Positions 1 to 6,227 of a DNA stretch of 8,672 nucleotides are shown in pieces. The translations under genes and the position numbers were made by a program. The notes under the pieces are model-generated. The model saw nothing but the letters and a program-made list of their open reading frames with translations. It was not told where the DNA came from and made no database searches. Source of the stretch: Clostridiales bacterium UBA3680 (GTDB lineage: Bacteria; Bacillota; Clostridia; Lachnospirales; CAG-274); NCBI GenBank assembly GCA_002372875.1, contig DFJD01000086.1, positions 1-8,672 of the forward strand, given 5' to 3'. Every line of letters begins with the position of its first letter. The stretch's first letter is position 1.

Positions 1-76
1 CTTGAAAATGTGAATAATTTTTTTGTTTTCGTGTCCAAAATTTGTTGACAAGTGCACGATAATGGAAAAACATCAT

Positions 77-136
77 GTGACGGCGGCTGTTCCCCTCCCC
101 AAGCTGGGGAGGGGTTAGGGGTGAGGTTGTTTACGG
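77..136. repeat. GC-rich palindromic repeat, copy A (60 bp)
   Basis: This 60-bp block is identical, base for base, to 5971-6030 and lies in the same orientation. Its core is a hairpin in which CCTCCCCA pairs with TGGGGAGG. It stands out sharply from the AT-rich surroundings, which suggests a dispersed repeat rather than local sequence. No open reading frame or transposase goes with it. A shorter inverted relative lies at 5814-5848. Function is unknown. Confidence 0.85.
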
Positions 137-159
137 GAGAATACATTTAATTTTGTAAC

Positions 160-358
160 CCATGATAGAAAACTATGTTTTCTTTCATATATTGCAGGCT
201 TGTATGGATATACTTGAAAGCCTGTAAGGATGCGGACTCAGTCTGCTCCACGGCGAAAATGCGATTTCGCCTGCGGATTAAAGTCTGCGATGCTAATATT
301 GCTCTATCATTGATTATTTACAGCTTGGGAATGTGATTTTTTACATTCCCATTTTTTT
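160..358 (+). ncRNA. candidate structured RNA ending in an intrinsic terminator
   Basis: No protein is encoded here, but the stretch folds into consecutive hairpins: GAAAAC/GTTTTC (168-173 with 177-182), CAGGCTT/AAGCCTG (195-201 with 218-224), and a long arm in which GCGGACT (232-238) pairs with AGTCTGC (282-288) around GGCGAAA/TTTCGCC (252-258 with 265-271). It ends in the terminator at 327-358. ATGATAG (162-168) could also pair with CTATCAT (304-310) to close the whole fold, as an alternative to the first hairpin. The arm followed by CTGCGA recalls the terminal arm of 6S RNA, but the resemblance is loose. No convincing promoter was seen and the 5' end is a guess. It could instead be the 3' end of a transcript starting outside the window. 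Confidence 0.35.
327..358 (+). terminator. rho-independent terminator
   Basis: GGGAATGT (327-334) pairs perfectly with ACATTCCC (343-350) around an 8-base loop, followed by a run of seven T. The T-run gives a plus-strand direction. It would end the candidate RNA at 160-326 or a transcript from upstream. Confidence 0.75.
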
Positions 359-420
359 CGGTTAATTTTTCTTTGAACTATACCGGTTTTTCAATGTTTT
401 AAAAAAAAATAAAGCTTTAA

Positions 421-658
421 GGAACCGCTGATTAATTAATCATTCGAATATTTGGCTAATGTCACCGCATACTGCGTCAAACCTATTCAACATAGCTTCC
501 TGCTATGTCATCAGAGTTTTTCCTTGTCTGCAATGACATTATCTCAAATCTGCATCAAGTGAATTAATCAGCGTTTCCTTAGCTATGTCATCAGAGTTTT
601 TCCTTGTCTGCAATGACATTATCTCAAATCTGCATCAAGTGAATTAATCAGCGTTTCC
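421..658 (-). mobile_element. MITE-like element, copy 1 (short form with internal duplication)
   Basis: The ends are a 17-bp inverted repeat with one mismatch: GGAACCGCTGATTAATT at 421-437 against AATTAATCAGCGTTTCC at 642-658. TTAA lies outside each end. The sequence matches the reverse complement of the copies at 1260 and 8474, including the CGCATACTGCGTCAAA segment near 466-481 and the ACATAGC/GCTATGT hairpin (490-496 with 502-508). Compared with those copies it lacks the two following hairpins (CTATTTTGC and GTAACTTTGC), so it is internally deleted; it also carries an exact 80-bp duplication. There is no coding capacity, so it is non-autonomous. The strand is given relative to copy 2. Confidence 0.8.
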
Positions 659-661
659 TTA
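502..661. repeat. perfect 80-bp tandem duplication
   Basis: Positions 502-581 and 582-661 are identical over 80 bases. The unit begins at the right arm of the element's hairpin (GCTATGT) and runs through the element's end, so the end carrying GCGTTTCC occurs twice. Perfect identity suggests a recent event, or an assembly artefact. TTCCT lies just before the first unit and near the end of each unit, so slippage at short homology is possible. Confidence 0.95.
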
Positions 662-669
662 AATAATTG

Positions 670-698
670 TTGACAAATTTTGTGTTGCGTTATAACAT
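670..698 (+). promoter_or_regulatory. sigma-A type promoter for the acetyltransferase gene
   Basis: TTGACA (670-675) is a perfect -35. The -10 is either TATAAC (691-696) after 15 bp or TAACAT (693-698) after 17 bp. Transcription would start near 705, giving a leader of about 110 bases before the ATG at 816. The -35 begins 11 bp after the end of the element at 658. Confidence 0.6.
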
Positions 699-815
699 AA
701 AGATACAGACATATATATTTATTTTAGAATGTTTTTTTACGCATAATTAGATGGCATGAAAAGCAGCGATAAATGTTGTTGTTTCAATTGAATGTTAAGG
801 AAAGCGTGTAACAAA

Positions 816-1259
816 ATGGATAATATAAGACACTGTAATATTAAAAACATAGACAGATATGCAAAGATCTATGCGGACGCATTTTCCTGTGAACCTTGGA
901 ACGATCACTGGAAAGTTGATGACGCAAAGGTTCACATAAAGGAGTTGCTTTCATCGGGGCAGTCTTACGGGTTGGAATTTGTTATTGACGGTCATATCGT
1001 CGGCTTTATACTCGGTACATCAATGTTATTCAGTTACGGACGGACATTTGAAATAAATGACCTTGCTGTTGACCCGAAATATCACAGACAGGGAATTGCA
1101 AAAGAATTATTGCGATCTCTTTTATTGGAATTGAAAAAACAAAACATAAAAGGTGTTCATTTAATTACTTCAAATGACGGGTTTCTGCAAAAGTTTTATG
1201 AACAGTTTAATTTTACAAAAGAAACAAAAGTTATTTTGATGGGCACCGAGCTTAGCTAA
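816..1259 (+). CDS. GNAT-family N-acetyltransferase
   Basis: This 147-residue cytosolic protein should transfer an acetyl group from acetyl-CoA to an amine; the substrate is not apparent. The family signature is motif A, LAVDPKYHRQGIA at residues 83-95, where the R-Q-G-I-A loop binds the CoA pyrophosphate. The tail, with FYEQFNFTKE, is the usual GNAT C-terminal strand pattern. An EPWNDHW segment near residue 27 is typical of one group of small clostridial GNAT proteins. I chose ATG 816 over ATG 792 because AAGGAAAG lies 12 bases before 816, nothing resembling a ribosome site precedes 792, and the protein begins naturally at MDNIRHC. The spacing is longer than ideal, so 792 is not excluded. 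Its TAA stop lies in the target duplication of the following mobile element. Confidence 0.85.
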   Translation: MDNIRHCNIKNIDRYAKIYADAFSCEPWNDHWKVDDAKVHIKELLSSGQSYGLEFVIDGHIVGFILGTSMLFSYGRTFEINDLAVDPKYHRQGIAKELLRSLLLELKKQNIKGVHLITSNDGFLQKFYEQFNFTKETKVILMGTELS

Positions 1260-1472
1260 GGAAACACTGATTAATTCACTTGAAGCAGATTTGAGATAAT
1301 GTTATCGCAGACAAGGAAAAGACCCGAAGACATAGCCAAAAGCTATGTAGCGGCTATTTTGCTACGCAAAATAGTCCGTCCCTACGGGATTCGTAACTTT
1401 GCTTGCAAAGTTACAAACCGGGCTTTGACGCAGTATGCGGTAACAGTAGCCAAATATGCAATCAGTGTTTCC
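1260..1472 (+). mobile_element. MITE-like element, copy 2 (complete, 213 bp)
   Basis: The ends are a perfect 13-bp inverted repeat, GGAAACACTGATT at 1260-1272 and AATCAGTGTTTCC at 1460-1472. CTAA directly repeats at 1256-1259 and 1473-1476, the expected footprint of a 4-bp target duplication; because CTAA is not self-complementary it cannot simply be part of the inverted end. Inside are four hairpins in a row: ACATAGC/GCTATGT (1330-1348), CTATTTTGC/GCAAAATAG (1354-1374), TCCC/GGGA (1379-1389) and GTAACTTTGC/GCAAAGTTAC (1393-1414). A 60-codon open frame across it has no recognisable product and looks incidental. It separates the acetyltransferase from the next gene. Confidence 0.85.
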
Positions 1473-1523
1473 CTAAGATAATAGAATCAAATAGTTGTCA
1501 AAAGATCATATGAAGATGAGATT

Positions 1524-2933
1524 ATGCTTAAAATAGAAGAATACGATAATAAAAACAATTACAGAACACTTAGTCACTCAAACGATGTTTTTCACAAAGC
1601 ATTAAGAGCTGTGCTTAACGGGGAAAAGAGATTTCATGTTACGGGTGCAGAAGAAAAATACGATCTTGTTTATTATGAAAACAATGAATTGTATTTTGAG
1701 AATTCCGATCCTTCCCAAAATTCACTTTTTGCGGGAGAAACGGTAATACCGCCTTATTTTATATACAATGAGAACGATACATCAAAGCTGTATTTTGATC
1801 TTCTTGATGTATATGAGAATATTGTATTTGAAGAAGTTAATGAATATACCGTTGTAATGGCACGTCTTCTCCTCAATGTTTCGGATAAACAGATTTATTT
1901 TGTTGATGAACGGGCAAAACTATTTTTTGAAACATCATCAAGACTGCACATAGGAGAACCCGAGGATGAAGATGCGTATGAAATGCGTGTTTGCGAAACG
2001 AAAGTTACCGTAACTTATTTAAACAAACACGAAAAAATAAGAAGTTATGTCCTGTTTCATAATATTTTTCTGATGCAATGGATATTTGGTGATTTATCCG
2101 TGGATAAAGTCAAATATGCAGAAGTTTTTGTTAAAAAAACAGAGGGTATAGGCGGATTTTTACAGTTTTGTGTAAGGTGTTCTACACTGTTTTCAAAATA
2201 CGGTATTAAAACATATTTTAAATCGGGCAGTTCAAGATTTAGAGATGAACTGATCGATAAATATTTTTCCGTACAAAAAACTCCCGAGGATTCAAATGAT
2301 CAAAACACGGTCTATGTCGTAAATTATATGGCAACAGCCCTTACTCATCGTTTTTTATTTGCAAAGGCAAATGTTACTTATGATATACTCAGCCCGTCAT
2401 TTAAAAACGAGCTTGAAGAATATACGAATGCAATTATCGGTAATAAAAAGATGCTTGGTGTACTTATACGTGGCACGGATTACAATATGATGATGAGTTC
2501 CGATGCTAAAACGCCTTTTTTACCCGTTTCGGCAGAACGTATGATCCCGGAAATACAAAAGTGCTTGGATAAGTATGATTATGAAGGCATTTTTCTTGCC
2601 ACAGAAGACAAAGATGCTTTAAAAACCATAAGAGAAGCCTTTCCGGGTAAAGTAAAAGCAATTTCACAGGAGCGTCGCTCTATAACTGAGTTTTCTAAAG
2701 GGCAAACAATAAGCGATATAGAAAGAAGGATCTATTCACCGGAAGAATATACAGAAAGAGTTGAAGATACTACCATCAATTATTTTTATGCACTGTATGT
2801 ACTTTCAAAGTGCAGCGGTTTCCTTGCATCAAGTATGTGCACGGGAGTACACACGGTTCGTTCGTTTAACGGTGGGAAATTTGAATGTGATGTTGTGGTA
2901 AGAGAGCTGATTTTGAAAGGCGAACTTGTATAA
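1524..2933 (+). CDS. putative glycosyltransferase, fucosyltransferase-fold-like
   Basis: A 469-residue protein without a signal peptide or membrane segment, so probably cytosolic. The C-terminal half carries features seen in the GT-B fucosyltransferase group (NodZ/GT23 and relatives): an IRGTDY motif at residues 315-320, in the place of the H/R-x-R-x-G-D nucleotide-sugar motif, then a FLATEDKDALKTI segment at 357-369, and a conserved-looking end, DTTINYFYALY (415-425) and SGFLASSMCTGVHT (431-444). The first 300 residues are not recognisable. The donor and acceptor sugars cannot be inferred. The start at ATG 1524 has only a weak ribosome site (GATGAG). The end lies 36 bp before the GH30 gene, so they are likely co-transcribed. 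No clear promoter was found between element copy 2 and the start. The family call is an inference from motifs only. Confidence 0.55.
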   Translation: MLKIEEYDNKNNYRTLSHSNDVFHKALRAVLNGEKRFHVTGAEEKYDLVYYENNELYFENSDPSQNSLFAGETVIPPYFIYNENDTSKLYFDLLDVYENIVFEEVNEYTVVMARLLLNVSDKQIYFVDERAKLFFETSSRLHIGEPEDEDAYEMRVCETKVTVTYLNKHEKIRSYVLFHNIFLMQWIFGDLSVDKVKYAEVFVKKTEGIGGFLQFCVRCSTLFSKYGIKTYFKSGSSRFRDELIDKYFSVQKTPEDSNDQNTVYVVNYMATALTHRFLFAKANVTYDILSPSFKNELEEYTNAIIGNKKMLGVLIRGTDYNMMMSSDAKTPFLPVSAERMIPEIQKCLDKYDYEGIFLATEDKDALKTIREAFPGKVKAISQERRSITEFSKGQTISDIERRIYSPEEYTERVEDTTINYFYALYVLSKCSGFLASSMCTGVHTVRSFNGGKFECDVVVRELILKGELV

Positions 2934-2969
2934 ATAACATAAATGAGCTAATAAAAAGGAGGTATTTTT

Positions 2970-5636
2970 ATGAGATCGGTTTTAAAACTTAAAAGATTTG
3001 TCTCTGCACTTTTATCTTGTGCTTTGACTTTGTCGGTCATTCCTTTTACCGTTTCGGTAAATGCTGCGGATATGTGTACTGTCAATATTAACGAAACACA
3101 TCAAACCATACATGGCTTTGGCGGAATAAATCTACCCGAATGGGTTTCTCAAGGCGATATGACGAGCGCACAGGTGCAAAAGGCATTCGGTAACGGAGAC
3201 GACGAGCTGGGGCTTACTGTTTTGCGTGTCTATGTCAGTGATGATAAAAATATGTGGCAGAAAGCCGTTCCTACGGCACAAAAAGCATCTTCACTCGGGG
3301 CGACTGTTTTTGCTACACCGTGGAATCCGCCCGAAAGTATGCGAACAAAAGGAAACGGGGACATCAACAGCGGAAAGTATCAGTTAATTAAAGATAAATG
3401 GCCCGATTACGCCGATCACCTTAACAGTTTTATTAAGTATATGAAAAATAATGGGGTGAATCTGTATTCGGTGTCGGTTCAGAATGAACCCGATTACGCC
3501 TCAGAGTGGACATATTGGTCAGCCGATGATCTGGCAAGCTTTATAGCGCAATACGGCAAAAGAGTCACAAACGGAACAAGTACAAAACTTATGTCTCCCG
3601 AAAGCTTTCAATATAAAAAAAGTCTGTATGAGCCTATTTTGAACAATGAGCAGGCACTTGCAAATGTTGATGTTTGGGGAACACATTTTTACGGCACACA
3701 AAGATCTCAGATGGATTATCCCGCTCTTGAAAACTCGGGCAAACCTATTTGGATGACAGAAGTTTACGTACCCAACAGTACAAGCGACTCAGCCGATGTA
3801 TGGCCCGATGCTCTTGAAGTTTCCGCAAATATCCATAACGGTCTTGTTGTCGGAAATATGAGTGCTTATGTTTGGTGGTATATCAGACGCAGTTACGGTC
3901 TTTTAAAAGAAGACGGAAATATTTCAAAAAGAGGCTATTGCATGGCGCAATACTCGAAATTTGTTCGCCCGGGAGATGTGCGTGTTGATGTGACAGAACA
4001 ACCCGAAAGCAATGTTTTTGTTTCCGCTTTCAAAAACACAGATAAAAGCAAAGTGACTATCGTTGCGGTAAATAAAAGCAATAACGGTTATGCACAGCAA
4101 TTTTCTTTGGGAAACAATAAAATAGTAAACGTTGACAGGTGGCGTACATCGTCGACCGAAAACCTTGCCAAAACAAGTAATTTGCAAAATGACGGTTCTT
4201 CATTTTGGGCACAGCTTCCCGCACAAAGTGTATCAACTTTTGTTGTATCACTTCAAACCGTTGGTCGTGAGTATTTTCATGATACATTTGAAGATACATC
4301 GGATCTGAACAATTGGGCACCACACGGCAGTACTGTCGAACTTATTCAATCGGGCAGATTTCCGTACAAAGGCATAAACGCAATGCTTGTGTCAAAGCGT
4401 GACGGTAAATGGATGGGTGCCGAGCGAACATTACCTTCTTCTATTGTTCCGGGCAAAACATACAGCTTATCCGCAAACGTATGTACACTTGACGGTGCCG
4501 ATACGGAAACCTACTATCTCAAGTTATATTATAAAGACGCATCGAATAACGACCGATATTCGACTGTTGCAGAAGGTACGGCACCTAAGAATGCCTATGT
4601 TCAATTATATAATAAAAACTATACTGTTCCCAAAGATGCCAAAAATATGGTATTATTCATCGAGACTAAATATAATACCGATAACTATTACATAGATGAA
4701 GTAATAGGTGCATCGGCAGGCACCGAAATAGAGGGTGCGGGTAGACCCGATATAGAAATAGACAGTGTAGATTTAAATATTGATAAGCCAAAAGCAGGCA
4801 GTGTTCCGGATATGTCTGCTGATATAAACACCTTGGGTATAGAGCTTTATAAAACAGATCCCGTAACATGGTTTAAAGACGGAGCAATAATGTCCAAAAG
4901 CGATATATTTGAACCCGGGCACAGGTACAGCATTACCGTATGGTTGCAGGCGAAAGAAGGATATTACTATGCTACCGACAAAAGTAATAACACTGCGGTC
5001 ACGGGAACTCTCAACAATACGTCGGCAACAATATATAAAGCGCTGGAACAAGATCCCAAAGAAGTTATAGAATTGTATTATGATTTCGGAACACTTGAAA
5101 AAGAAAAGTTAACGTCTGTCGATGTTACGGTCAATGTGCCGCATACGGGAAATACTCCCGATTTTGCACCTCGCATAACAGAAGGCTGTATATTTAAAAC
5201 ACCGAGCAATCAAACAAGTAGCAATTATTATTGGTATGGCGGTGTACGGTGGTTTGATGAGAGCAAAGCCATGTATATGAAGCCTGCGGATAAATTTATA
5301 AAAGGTCACGAATACACTTTAATTGTTAATTTTGTACCCGATGATTATACAACTTTTAATGTGAAAAACGCACAAATAAACGGGCATGATGTAACTGTTT
5401 ACGGAAGTAATGAAATTAGATTGGAATACACATTCAAAACGGGTCTTATAGGTGATGTGGATAAAAACGGATCGGTTGAAAATGCAGATGCGGCATTACT
5501 TATGAAATATGTAACAGGTTTTGAACCTGTACTAAGCGAATTACAGCTTGAAGCGGCAAAAGTCACCGACAGCACAAAAGAAAAGCCCGATTTACTTGAT
5601 GTAATAGCTATACTTAAGTTAACAGGTCAATATTGA
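2970..5636 (+). CDS. secreted GH30 xylanase with CBM22-like domain and dockerin
   Basis: An 888-residue multidomain enzyme. Residues 1-32 are a signal peptide (basic start, hydrophobic core, likely cut after VNA). Residues about 36-428 are a GH30 catalytic domain with its side beta-domain, closest in pattern to subfamily 8 glucuronoxylanases: HGFGG near 48-52, acid/base Glu173 in QNEPDY, nucleophile Glu264 in WMTEVY, and the WWYIRRSYG loop at 302-310 followed by ISKRGY and KFVRPG. Residues about 435-580 (DTFED, GKTYSLSANV, YYIDEV) look like a CBM22-type xylan-binding module. Two related beta-rich modules follow (about 597-707 and 714-823), sharing the patterns SVD...PD, V-x-WF and F-x-x-GH-x-Y. 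A type I dockerin closes the protein (827-888), with one good calcium loop (Asp829, Asp831, Asn833, Asp840) and a degenerate second one. AAGGAGG at 2956-2962, 7 bases from the ATG, fixes the start. It probably acts outside the cell, bound to a cohesin scaffold. Confidence 0.93.
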   Translation: MRSVLKLKRFVSALLSCALTLSVIPFTVSVNAADMCTVNINETHQTIHGFGGINLPEWVSQGDMTSAQVQKAFGNGDDELGLTVLRVYVSDDKNMWQKAVPTAQKASSLGATVFATPWNPPESMRTKGNGDINSGKYQLIKDKWPDYADHLNSFIKYMKNNGVNLYSVSVQNEPDYASEWTYWSADDLASFIAQYGKRVTNGTSTKLMSPESFQYKKSLYEPILNNEQALANVDVWGTHFYGTQRSQMDYPALENSGKPIWMTEVYVPNSTSDSADVWPDALEVSANIHNGLVVGNMSAYVWWYIRRSYGLLKEDGNISKRGYCMAQYSKFVRPGDVRVDVTEQPESNVFVSAFKNTDKSKVTIVAVNKSNNGYAQQFSLGNNKIVNVDRWRTSSTENLAKTSNLQNDGSSFWAQLPAQSVSTFVVSLQTVGREYFHDTFEDTSDLNNWAPHGSTVELIQSGRFPYKGINAMLVSKRDGKWMGAERTLPSSIVPGKTYSLSANVCTLDGADTETYYLKLYYKDASNNDRYSTVAEGTAPKNAYVQLYNKNYTVPKDAKNMVLFIETKYNTDNYYIDEVIGASAGTEIEGAGRPDIEIDSVDLNIDKPKAGSVPDMSADINTLGIELYKTDPVTWFKDGAIMSKSDIFEPGHRYSITVWLQAKEGYYYATDKSNNTAVTGTLNNTSATIYKALEQDPKEVIELYYDFGTLEKEKLTSVDVTVNVPHTGNTPDFAPRITEGCIFKTPSNQTSSNYYWYGGVRWFDESKAMYMKPADKFIKGHEYTLIVNFVPDDYTTFNVKNAQINGHDVTVYGSNEIRLEYTFKTGLIGDVDKNGSVENADAALLMKYVTGFEPVLSELQLEAAKVTDSTKEKPDLLDVIAILKLTGQY

Positions 5637-5660
5637 TTCTTCCGTTGAAAATAGAAAGTC

Positions 5661-5694
5661 GGGGGTGAGGTTGTTTTGAGGTTGTTTTTCTTTT
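5661..5694. repeat. partial GC-rich repeat fragment with short duplication
   Basis: GGGGTGAGGTTGTTT, matching the right part of the 60-bp repeat at 77-136 and 5971-6030, appears shortly after the GH30 stop, and GAGGTTGTTTT is then repeated once in tandem. It looks like a decayed fragment of the repeat. The gap from 5637 to 6227 holds no gene that I can support. Confidence 0.5.
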
Positions 5695-5758
5695 TGTTTT
5701 CGATAATTCGATAAAGGAAAAGTAAATACACCGGCTACCTTTCATCGAAGGAAATTAT

Positions 5759-5812
5759 GAGATAATATTCGTAATCTCTTTTTTTCGGAGATTTGCTTTT
5801 AATCTCGTTTTT
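5759..5812 (+). terminator. weak tandem terminators downstream of the GH30 gene
   Basis: Two hairpins each precede a T-rich run on the plus strand: GAGAT/ATCTC (5759-5763 with 5774-5778) followed by a run of T to 5785, and GAGATT/AATCTC (5788-5793 with 5801-5806) followed by GTTTTT. The GAGAT arms are interchangeable, so the stems are alternatives. They lie 120 bases after the GH30 stop. The stems are short and AT-rich, so efficiency is doubtful, but no better plus-strand terminator was seen closer to the gene. Confidence 0.4.
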
Positions 5813-5813
5813 C

Positions 5814-5848
5814 AACCTCACCCCCTGCCCCTCCCCATCTTGGGGAGG
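5814..5848. repeat. GC-rich palindromic repeat, inverted partial copy
   Basis: This segment matches the reverse complement of the 60-bp repeat with a few changes: AACCTCACCCC, then CCCCTCCCCA paired across ATCT with TGGGGAGG. Together with 5971-6030 it forms an inverted pair about 120 bp apart. Open frames read across this region on the minus strand are by-products of the repeats. Confidence 0.7.
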
Positions 5849-5886
5849 TGAGGACGCATGCACCCTTCCGATTGTTGTTAAGGGAA

Positions 5887-5952
5887 TTTTTCGTAATATA
5901 AAAGTGTATCGATATCGGGAATGTGATTTTTTCGTGATATAAAAGTATATCG
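5887..5952. repeat. pair of short direct repeats, about 25 bp each
   Basis: Positions 5887-5911 and 5928-5952 share the pattern TTTTTCGT-ATATAAAAGT-TATCG with a few substitutions, about 41 bp apart. Between them, 5917-5932 repeats 16 bases (GGGAATGTGATTTTTT) found in the terminator at 327-342. They lie between the two inverted GC-rich repeats. No function is evident. Confidence 0.65.
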
Positions 5953-5970
5953 GCAACGAAAAAATTCTGC

Positions 5971-6030
5971 GTGACGGCGGCTGTTCCCCTCCCCAAGCTG
6001 GGGAGGGGTTAGGGGTGAGGTTGTTTACGG
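5971..6030. repeat. GC-rich palindromic repeat, copy B (60 bp)
   Basis: Identical to 77-136 over all 60 bases and in the same orientation, so the two copies bracket the acetyltransferase, glycosyltransferase and GH30 genes as direct repeats. The central CCTCCCCA/TGGGGAGG hairpin is conserved. Confidence 0.85.
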
Positions 6031-6065
6031 AAAAACAAAAAGCCCCTCCCAATCAAGGGAGAGGC
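6031..6065 (-). terminator. minus-strand terminator, likely for thiC
   Basis: On the minus strand GCCTCTCCC (6065-6057) pairs with GGGAGGGGC (6050-6042), with one mismatch and a 6-base loop, followed by TTTTTGTTTTT. It lies 163 bases after the thiC stop. The hairpin chain at 6095-6222 would be in the thiC 3' untranslated region. Confidence 0.7.
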
Positions 6066-6094
6066 ATCGATCCGGTCAATGATATTCGTATTCC

Positions 6095-6222
6095 GCAGAA
6101 ATAAATTTCTGCTACATACTCATAACCAACGGAATTGCAAGCAATTCCAAATTCAGTGGGAGCTTGGTCTCCCACTGAATTTTAAGGAAGCACCCCCGCT
6201 TTAGAAGCGGGGGACTTCCTTA
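6095..6222. repeat. chain of four perfect or near-perfect hairpins, possible IS200/IS605-type end
   Basis: Four inverted repeats follow one another: GCAGAAAT/ATTTCTGC (6095-6112), GGAATTGC/GCAATTCC (6131-6148), a 14-bp perfect stem from AAATTCAGTGGGAG (6149-6162 with 6169-6182), and a long stem with TAAGGAAG and CCCCCGCTT on the left pairing with AAGCGGGGG and CTTCCTTA on the right (6183-6222, small internal bulge). The last begins 6 bases from the thiC stop. None has a T-run in either direction, so they are not ordinary terminators. A GC-rich foldback ending in GGGGGACTTCC resembles the subterminal hairpins of IS200/IS605-type elements in Firmicutes, from memory. No TnpA or TnpB frame is present, so this would be a relic or non-autonomous derivative. 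Confidence 0.5.
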
Positions 6223-6227
6223 GTTTG

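Noticed and set aside
45..76. TTGACA at 45-50 as a promoter for the candidate RNA
   Set aside because: No acceptable -10 lies 16-18 bp downstream, and the 60-bp GC-rich repeat begins at 77.
421..661. CRISPR array from the repeated 80-bp units
   Set aside because: There are only two units, directly abutting with no spacers, and the sequence belongs to an inverted-repeat element.
1299..1481. 60-residue open frame inside element copy 2
   Set aside because: It is built from consecutive hairpin arms; the related copies do not keep a comparable protein.
1495..1523. TTGTCA at 1495-1500 as a -35 for the glycosyltransferase-like gene
   Set aside because: The 17-bp spacing would put the -10 on GAGATT directly against the start codon, so no workable promoter results.
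5735..6052. Minus-strand open frames of 105 and 65 residues
   Set aside because: They run across inverted GC-rich repeats and a terminator, have no ribosome site and no recognisable protein pattern.
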